DNA from: Marsupella aquatica
Taxonomy: Eukaryota > Marchantiophyta
Direction of reading: 5' to 3'
Length of the DNA stretch: 64,000 bases
NCBI GenBank assembly: GCA_973895155.1
Contig: OZ316893.1
Span: 8,990,001-9,054,000 of the forward strand
Shown: in pieces, positions 57,090 to 64,000 of the stretch
How the letters are laid out: each line of letters opens with the position of its first letter
Position numbering within the stretch: position 1 is the stretch's first letter
Translations under genes and position numbers: made by a program
The notes under the pieces: model-generated
Databases searched by the model: none
Told to the model about the DNA's origin: nothing
The model's input: only the letters and a program-made list of their open reading frames with translations

Positions 57090-57970
57090 GTTTATGCATG
57101 CGCGTGAAAGCAATAGCCTGTACTCTGTCTTACCATTGTAACACAGACAGATGTCCATGGTTACTTGTAAGTAATCAGGCCATGAATTTATTGAGAAACG
57201 ATAGCATCGTAGGTTTTGCTTCTGCTTAATTAGATTGTTCAATCTTTGAATTCATTTTTTCACAGTTGCTCCATGCAGCTGACAGTTTCCATCAACTTTT
57301 CTTTGCAGCAAGAAGTTAATGAGTCAATATGTCAATCCACAACAAAATTTGGGAGTGCTATGATACATTAGAAAGATCTTGTCAATCCGCTTCAAAAGAA
57401 TCCAACATCGAAGATTTTAGTTTAGATTTGAATGAGTTACAATGAATCAAAATTTTCAGATTTTCGCGACCTTTTTCCCGGCTGCAAATTTTGATTTCAA
57501 ATTTCTGAGTCAAATCACAATGAAAGTCACATACAATATAGCATCGGAAAGATCTTGGAGAGACGGTCCTAATGAGCTCAGGATTGTCACCATTCGTTAA
57601 GAATTTAATAAATAATTTGAAAATTAGATTTACCGGTGATGTCATAACGTAAATAGAAATCTGTCTAAGTTTTTTTTAAGAGTTCTGTTGTTTTTCTGGG
57701 CTGCCTTGTAGATCTTTCTGGGCTACGTTGTGTATCCTCTATTGTCTTTTCTGGGCTACTTTACTTTTTCAGTGTGTAAAGTCCATGAAGGACTCGAGAT
57801 TCATCCCCTCGGTTCATCGTCCACTTCAGAAAAAACAGAAGAAGAAAAAACCAATCCCGGTAGTTGTCTCCTTCTACAGACTTTCACAGACTTGCAAATC
57901 AGGTTAAGCCCGAGACTGTGCTTCAAAATTGAGTGAAAGCTGAATGTAAAGGTAAAAAATAGTTACTCAT
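57090..57970. other. Intergenic DNA, no supported gene
   Basis: AT-rich. TTTCTGGGCT occurs three times between 57692 and 57760. No recognisable coding sequence. Confidence 0.4.
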
Positions 57971-58146
57971 GGGCAAATGGGCAGGGGCAGGCAAATGGGC
58001 AGGGGTAGTGTTTACCTGCTTGAAAAGTGACGAGGGGGAATGCCTGGCTGGATGGGAAAACGGGGGTTCCTTCCGATGGCTTTGTGGGGGAGAATCGAGG
58101 CATATTAAATGCTTTAGCAGGGACTTGTCTCCGTGAATGGACAGAT
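57971..58146 (-). repeat. Right arm of the diverged inverted repeat flanking Copia-2
   Basis: Reverse-complement match to 50923-51085. A local duplication of GCAAATGGGCAGGGG (near 57973 and 57992) lies at its outer end. Confidence 0.7.
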
Positions 58147-58859
58147 CTTCCCAAACCTATTAGAGTCAACCCATAAAGTGTCTTCCATTGGACAAGATGA
58201 AGATATTTAAGTCAATGTGGAAGTTAGGGGTTGCCTTCACAAATTATTAAATGTTCTCAAAATATTTTGCCCTTTTGAATTTGAGTTCCTTTGCTTCCAT
58301 TAGGAGCAATTGAACTAACACACTTTGCATTATGTACTCTCATCAAAGTGTATTCACTAGAATAAACAATTTATATATACAACAATTGATAACAACATTA
58401 AATTGTTACACACTTTCTTATAGGCTTTCCCATCAAGTATCCTGGCCACATGCTAAATCCATGTGCAATTGCATCTTTTTTTAAGCACACTCTATCTTGT
58501 AGTGATAATATGTCACATTAGAGAATGTCCACTATAGATCCCCTCTATGCCAAAGATGCACAATGACATCTCAACATTTGATATCCCTTACTGTACCTCA
58601 CACCACTACAATGTCATCCAGATTGCATGCAAACTATAATGAAAAGATACTGAGCTTCCCAAAAACCCCCAATATGATAGATTCCCCCAAACCTCATTAC
58701 CGACAGAAGCCGTCATGACAGAATGTGAAACAATGAACATTTGGACCAAGTTATGTGAGGACAATTCAATAATGAACATCTGAAGACATAACACATATTG
58801 TCTTCACATCATTTTTGAAATCCTCGGTCATCGCCGTCACGGCACGGCCAACCTTAAAC
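58147..58859. other. Intergenic DNA, no supported gene
   Basis: AT-rich. No transposon ends, RNA genes or convincing reading frames seen. Confidence 0.4.
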
Positions 58860-59372
58860 CAAGTTGCTAGCCCAAGCAGAAAAAATAGGCTTGGGGAAGA
58901 ATGATTAAAGAGAGTCAAAATCAGGAAGAACCATTAGATGTCCGTCAACAGAGTTAATTAATCCAACCTAGCCTAGCCTAGCCTAGCAAAGCAATCCAAT
59001 GGAGCCACTGCAAACCAATCTTTTAAATGACAATTCAAATCAAGCCCCTTGGGCCTTACTTGGATGTAATTCATAGAAAGGGATGGTGCAAACACTACAA
59101 GCCAGGGTAATTTAAACCAATGTTGTCCTAATTATTAGTAATCATTACAATAACAAGAGATTTTTTTGTGGGGGAAAAGATGCAACAATGGGTAAAAATG
59201 GGAGGGTTGGTTTGCAATTAGGTTTCATCATACTTACAAAATTGAGGGCCCAAGGATTAATCAAGCCACAAGGAAATAGTGAACCACAATCCAATTAGCC
59301 AACGAGAAATAAACAAGGTGCATGAGGGAGAAATAATGACTAAGTAAACTTTTAAGACAGTTAAGAGGAAAC
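58860..59372 (+). repeat. Dispersed repeat, second family, copy 2, with an insertion
   Basis: Homologous to 34910-35205. It contains a CCTAG pentamer run near 58972-58987 and an extra segment of about 210 bases at 59045-59258 that copy 1 lacks. Confidence 0.75.
59045..59258. mobile_element. Probable small inverted-repeat element
   Basis: CCTTGGGCC (59047-59055) and GGCCCAAGG (59247-59255) are inverted repeats near the ends of the extra segment. AATCAAG appears on both sides (59038-59044 and 59259-59265), and the paralogous site near 35095 has a single AATCAAG. The TIRs are short and the spacer bases unequal, so the superfamily is not assigned. Confidence 0.5.
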
Positions 59373-61740
59373 CCTTGGGTGTCTCACTATATGTGTTTAG
59401 GGTTTAGGGTTTATGGTGTATATATCACCTGTGTCATTTTAGGTCTCGGACTCCCCAATATTTTTATTAAAAAAATTAACCCCTATTAAACTGGAAGATT
59501 CTTGAAATATTCCAAAAATTGGATAACAAAGACCCTAGTGTTCTTGTAAGTCTCAAAATTGGATTTAACAGACCCTATTGTTCTTCTGAGAAAATTCTTA
59601 AGTCTTCCTTTAGAACCAATAAAACAACCTATCTTTTGTTTCATATGATATGCCATTTTCTGGAAGTGAAACCCCTGAGAGGAAACCTAGAAGCGGGCCT
59701 ACAAGCAAAGCTAAAGATTGCAAGAAATGGAAGACTTTGATGGAGAGGATCAAGAAACACGATAAATTGTGAAAAGAATGAAATGCCAATTAAACCAAAA
59801 CAATGAAAAATTAGAACAAGGGACAGAAGCCAAGCAATTGACCAAATAAGAAAAGGGATGCCAAAGACTAGAAGCCGAAACATAGAAGAAAAAAATAGAC
59901 TTGAGCTGAATCTTCGAGCAAAACACCAATCTTTGTTCAATTAATTGGGTAAAGCATGAGGACAACATAAATTACTACCCTTCAGAGCAAGAAACCACAC
60001 TGTCAAGGGCAGAACTAAGCCCGGAATGGAGTACAAATTTCCCACCCACCCACTAGCTCACATAGAGACTCAGAATCAACCTTTCCTGGCTCCCTTAATC
60101 TTTGAGACCCGCACCAGTGGTATAGGCCCTGGCCTGGCACCAAGCACAACGTTAAGGCTCAGGCAGCAAGTTGTGGGCAGTAGGCATACATATTTTAACA
60201 ATGCAATAGGGGGTTTCAAAGCTGGGTAGTTGTTGAAAGTTATGGATTTGTGATTCATGCATCTTGTAACTCTGGTTAACTATGGGATCTAGTTAAGGCC
60301 CGAGTTAAGGAATTATTCAATGGGGCCAAGAGGTATTATTGACCCGCCCCATAAGCTAGGCATGAGTAATGGCCTCACCTTTGTCTAATAGCATAAGTTG
60401 TTTTCCTTCATTCTCGACTAGCCGCCACCTCAAATGCAGTAGCCATGATCACATCCTAGGTACACAACTTTTGTATACTAGGCAGGGGTCTACATTTTTT
60501 ATATGGAATACAAAGTTGGCTATACAAAATTATTAAAATTTGAAAAAACCCTGGGTTTTCCACTTAAAATTTTTTTCAAGTCATATAAAAGGTTTGGTTC
60601 TCTTCTTTTTCCATATGAAATTAAAAAATATTCCTTTATGTGTTGTAGTTTTAAATATTAAAATATTTTTAAAAATTTAATAAAAATCCTAAAAAGATAT
60701 CTAGTTTGGGTGTAGACCCCTGTATTAAAAAAATCCATGTAATTTGGTTTTGATCAACTTTTTATACATCAAAACATGTTCAGATTTGTTTTTTAAGTTA
60801 CATTTTTGGATTCCTTGAGTTAAAAGGTACAAGACTTTAGTAGACTAAAATGAAATCTAAGATGGTCTAAGGATATAAGGCCATTATAAGGAATTAAAAA
60901 CTTGTTTTATAAAAAGGGGAGTTGCATGCCCGGGGATCACGTCGGGCACAAAGCTGACATGCCTTCAGTTGTGGCTTTCTGGAGTTCTGGCTTTTCTGGA
61001 TTTGCACCTAAAGTTGCAGGAAAGTCACAGTCAAGTGTTAAGCCTTTGGGACTTCCGTATGGTAGCCAAAGATCAGCTTCCATAACTTTAACGAGAGAGT
61101 TCCCGTAATACTTGAGTTACTGGAGGGCCTTGTCTAGCCAAGCTTTGAGATGCCCTACTAAAAGCACCGGCCTCGACTTGTCACCCTGACTTTTGGGGAT
61201 AAGTTTTAATTGAGAAAAAAAGGTTGTCAGTGACATACGGTGTACCAAATTCTTAGATTTGCCTACTTGGATTAATCAAGAATTATGTTAATTGTAATTA
61301 AAGCTATCAAAGGACACGTTGATCTAATAATGATGCAAGTGGTGTCTCTTGAGTCTTGAGAGATTCTTTGGCCTCAACATTGTTGATCCTCCTTTGATAG
61401 GGAGGGGTCATGGTATACACTGAATTGGATAGATGGGTAGAAGGAGGAATGTATAGTCCCATTTGAGAGAATTGATTCACCCAAATGAGTTATAGGTACA
61501 AGGCAAACTACAGACTTACTTAGCATAGTTGTCTGCATGTCACCCAGGCAATTAAATTACAACAAGGGAACGGATTATATATATTGAGATTTTATCATCT
61601 CAACACAATTCTTGATAAATTGTGACCTGTATGTTATTTGAGACAAAGTTAACCTTTGAAGCCCTCTGACTGCTATTGTTTGTATTTTTCTTGTTGGGAA
61701 TATGTCAATTTGACTGAGTGGAATTAATACAGCTTTTGTA
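59373..61740. other. Intergenic DNA before the KIX-domain gene
   Basis: No supported gene. A short interstitial telomere-like run (TTTAGGG twice plus TTTA) lies at 59396-59413. The segment 60480-60900 is very AT-rich. The frame at 60902-61108 (+) has no recognisable domain. Confidence 0.4.
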
Positions 61741-63573
61741 ATGGCGGTTCCTTTGCGTGTATCACGATTGCAAGTTGACAAGAAAGGCAAACGTGTGGCT
61801 GATAAGTATGATGCAAATGGACAAGAATCATCTGAAAAATCAGGTGCAAATGGTTCAAAATCACCTGAGCTTGTGAGCTTGGAGAATTGGAGGGAGAGGT
61901 TACCAGAGGAGATGCGAAAGGCTGGTGCGCAGAAATTGTAAGAATGTCAGTGCAGAAATCATGTACGTTCAAATTAAGGGGTGACGTCATGTGACAAGTA
62001 CATGGGGTAAAAAGGGTAGTTCAGGTTCATTAAACATGCGAGAATTCTATCTAGCCTGGAAAAATGGGAAACATAATTTTGGAGCCTTGAAACAGTTTGT
62101 CAGGTACCCGGCAATCAAACAGCGTAATACACACACAGTCTGTTAGCAATTATGATAGAATAAGGCGTCTTCTATTTCTTAATTTAAAATCAGTCTGATC
62201 AACCTGCAATTTTCTACCTCAGTCTACCAAGCACAATATTAAGACCGGGATTATTTAACACTTTTGTCTATCATTGACAATCATCTACGGAAAATTAAAA
62301 CATGAAGTCAGAACATATTACCTAGTATCTCATTAATTGAAGAAACTAGCCTCTGATCGAGCCCCTTGCTACAACTTTAATTTAAAGTTTTAAATGATGT
62401 CTCAGTTTGATGACACTCTAAGGGCCAGGTTCCATGGGCCAGGGGTAGGGAGTACGGTCACTCCCTCTGACATCCCCTAGGGCCCAACTACATTGTATGC
62501 CAAGGTGTATACAGTATTTTAAATGTATGAATTTTGACTCAGGAGCCAATGAGAATGCCCTATACTATTCTTATACAGGGGCAGGGGGTACGCCTGAATT
62601 TTAAGAGGGAGTGTGAGGGAAAATCATACTCCTTGATACAATATTTGTACACCCCTCAGTCCCTGGAAAAGCTGCAATCTTATTGGCTTACAAATTCTAA
62701 CAGCATCCGCACTCCTTACTCCCAGCCCCATGGAACCTAGCCCTAATACAGTTGTTCCGAACCCACCCACATTCTCTCATCCCCCTAAAAATCTATGTCA
62801 TGCATACAGCCAAAACATAAACCGAGGCAGTCAATCTATTCATTAAAAGTGAATTATTATTCAATTTATGAACATTTGGGTAACAAAAAATGTACATTTG
62901 GCTTTCAAAAAGTGTACAATTGGACAAAAAATAAAGATGCTTGCCATCAAATGTACCACCATGTTCATTCTTTGTAAATGAACTAGGATGAGACTCCTTC
63001 TAGTAAAGATCATTTTTGCACACTCAAGTTTACAATTGATATTTAGGTGTAGAGTAGTATACTATATTGTACCTTTTGGGGTTAAAAAGTGTACATTTGA
63101 AGACCAAAAAGTGAACATTTAGAGGCCTAAAAGTGAACAAAATAAAATACATTTTAATGAATAAAGTGAACCACATATTGTTAAATTTATTTGGTTTGTA
63201 GATCATAAATATAGCACTTGTAATGGTTTATGTTCTGGTGTATGGAGTGTATTAACTTGACACAGATTGAAGGCACATATATTTTGTAGTTCTGGATATT
63301 CATCCACTATTCAGATTACTGTAAGTATTTTTTTGCTTGCTAAACTGTTATTTATAGAACCATAAGCAATACAGGCTGAACTTAGCCTGAAATCAATTTG
63401 GTGACTGAGATAACTGATAATTTGACAGCTTTTTGTACCTATTGAGAGAATCTAAACCCACATTCTTTCTCCCAAACAGATTTGACTTAACATGCATAGG
63501 GGTTGCTGACGATGATGTTTACAAATCTGCTTTGGCGGTGGAGGATGAGGTCTATATGGATGCTACAAGCTTG
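61741..63573 (+). CDS. KIX-domain protein, MED15-like, 5' part only
   Basis: Exon 61741-61937 starts with ATG and ends in phase 2 before GTAAGA. Exon 63480-63573 starts after AAACAG and ends in phase 0 before GTAAAA. Joining gives one continuous frame of 97 residues. The N-terminal 40 residues are polar. Then comes a KIX_2-like domain as in plant Mediator subunit 15: ENWRERLPEEMRKAG..KLFD followed by KSALAVEDEVYMDATS, corresponding to the W-R-x-x-L-x-P-E-x-R and A-V-x-x-E-x-x-x-Y-x-x-A-T signatures. The loop between them is about six residues shorter than usual. KIX domains bind activator peptides and link them to transcription machinery. More exons must lie beyond the right edge. The 1542-base intron carries a Tourist-like MITE. 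Confidence 0.6.
62422..62743. mobile_element. Tourist-like MITE (PIF/Harbinger type) in the KIX-gene intron
   Basis: 322 bases flanked by TAA on both sides (62419-62421 and 62744-62746). Terminal inverted repeats of about 38 bases start GGGCCAGGTTCCATGGG on the left; the right end reads GGGCTAGGTTCCATGGGG as reverse complement. The TWA target and GGGC-start TIR are typical of Tourist MITEs. No coding capacity. Confidence 0.88.
62868..63150. repeat. Interspersed AAAAAGTGTACATTTG-like motif clusters
   Basis: Two clusters (about 62868-62930 and 63085-63150) each hold three or more variants of (A)AAAAGTG(T/A)ACATTTG at 20-25 base spacing. They lie in the KIX-gene intron, after the MITE. Confidence 0.6.
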
Positions 63574-64000
63574 GTAAAATATTGTTTTTGTTAATATATG
63601 TAGCAAAATAAAACAGCATAGAATAAATAAAAATTGGTTACCAGAGCCTGTCTGTGCATCCTACATAGAATATTACACTCATGAATTCAATTTTAGTGTT
63701 ATGTATACCGAAATGATGGATTTAGAAAGATTCATAATGAATTAACAAACTCCCAGAATCATCAACTAAGTTATTTGCTTGAAGTTTCACTAGAAGTCCA
63801 ACATGTTTCCTGAAATCTTATTAAAATGGCCGGGCTATGCTTATCTGAATAAGTGGAGACAGTGTTAAATCTGGCAATGTACTAGTTATTCTGAGTCTGG
63901 CATTGGGAAAGAAGGAATTGTCTCTAGTGCGATGCGGTGACATGTATTTAGATATTTTTGTAGAGTGACTATAAGACGAGAATGGCTGCGAAATATGATG
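63574..64000. other. Intron sequence to the right edge
   Basis: AT-rich. It follows a GTAAAA donor in the KIX-gene model. I could not place a further exon before the window ends. Confidence 0.4.

Noticed and set aside
1-64000. CRISPR arrays, bacterial operons or prophage
   Set aside because: Introns, plant gene families and LTR elements show eukaryotic nuclear DNA; no regularly spaced short repeats with unique spacers were found.

Overview
This window looks like nuclear DNA of a land plant. It carries plant-type gene families: a DA1 LIM-peptidase, a CML48/49/50-type EF-hand protein, a large LRR receptor kinase, an ALA-type P4-ATPase and a KIX/MED15-like protein. Introns are short to medium with canonical GT-AG ends. 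Copia elements are primed by the plant initiator-tRNA site TGGTATCAGAGC, and a short TTTAGGG run is present. Intron-poor or intronless genes mixed with much non-coding DNA would suit a non-flowering land plant, but that is only an inference. The species cannot be named from the sequence.

Layout, left to right. 1-1.7 kb: first two exons of a CML48/49/50-like calcium sensor on the minus strand, running off the left edge. 1.7-13.6 kb: gene-poor DNA with several minisatellites and inverted repeats. 13.6-16.9 kb: an eight-exon DA1-like gene (+). 17.3-20.3 kb: an unrecognised two-exon gene model (+). 21.0-22.0 kb: an armadillo-repeat protein (+). 23.3-24.5 kb: a dispersed repeat carrying a nested MITE-like insertion, then a solo LTR. 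28.8-32.6 kb: an intronless P4-ATPase (+). 33.1-35.2 kb: a second copy of the dispersed repeat, a 3' fragment of an LRR kinase and another dispersed repeat. 35.5-42.2 kb: a complete, young Copia element on the minus strand. 42.4-46.4 kb: a two-exon LRR receptor kinase (-). 46.4-51.1 kb: AT-rich DNA with tandem repeats and short retroposon insertions. 51.1-57.1 kb: a second complete but mutated Copia element (+) with a perfect target-site duplication. 57.1-61.7 kb: repeat-rich intergenic DNA. 61.7 kb to the right edge: first exons of a KIX-domain gene (+) with a Tourist-like MITE in its intron.

The host genes show no operon-like or pathway relationship. They are independent plant genes separated by mobile DNA. 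The most unusual item is an open antisense reading frame of 181 codons in the 3' part of the second Copia element, between pol and the polypurine tract. It encodes an RNase H1-type hybrid-binding (viroplasmin-like) domain and stays open although the sense gag-pol of the same element is badly broken. A second theme is decay by transitions: all LTR differences I could find are transitions, and nearly all in-frame stops in the elements are TGA, as expected from cytosine methylation and deamination.
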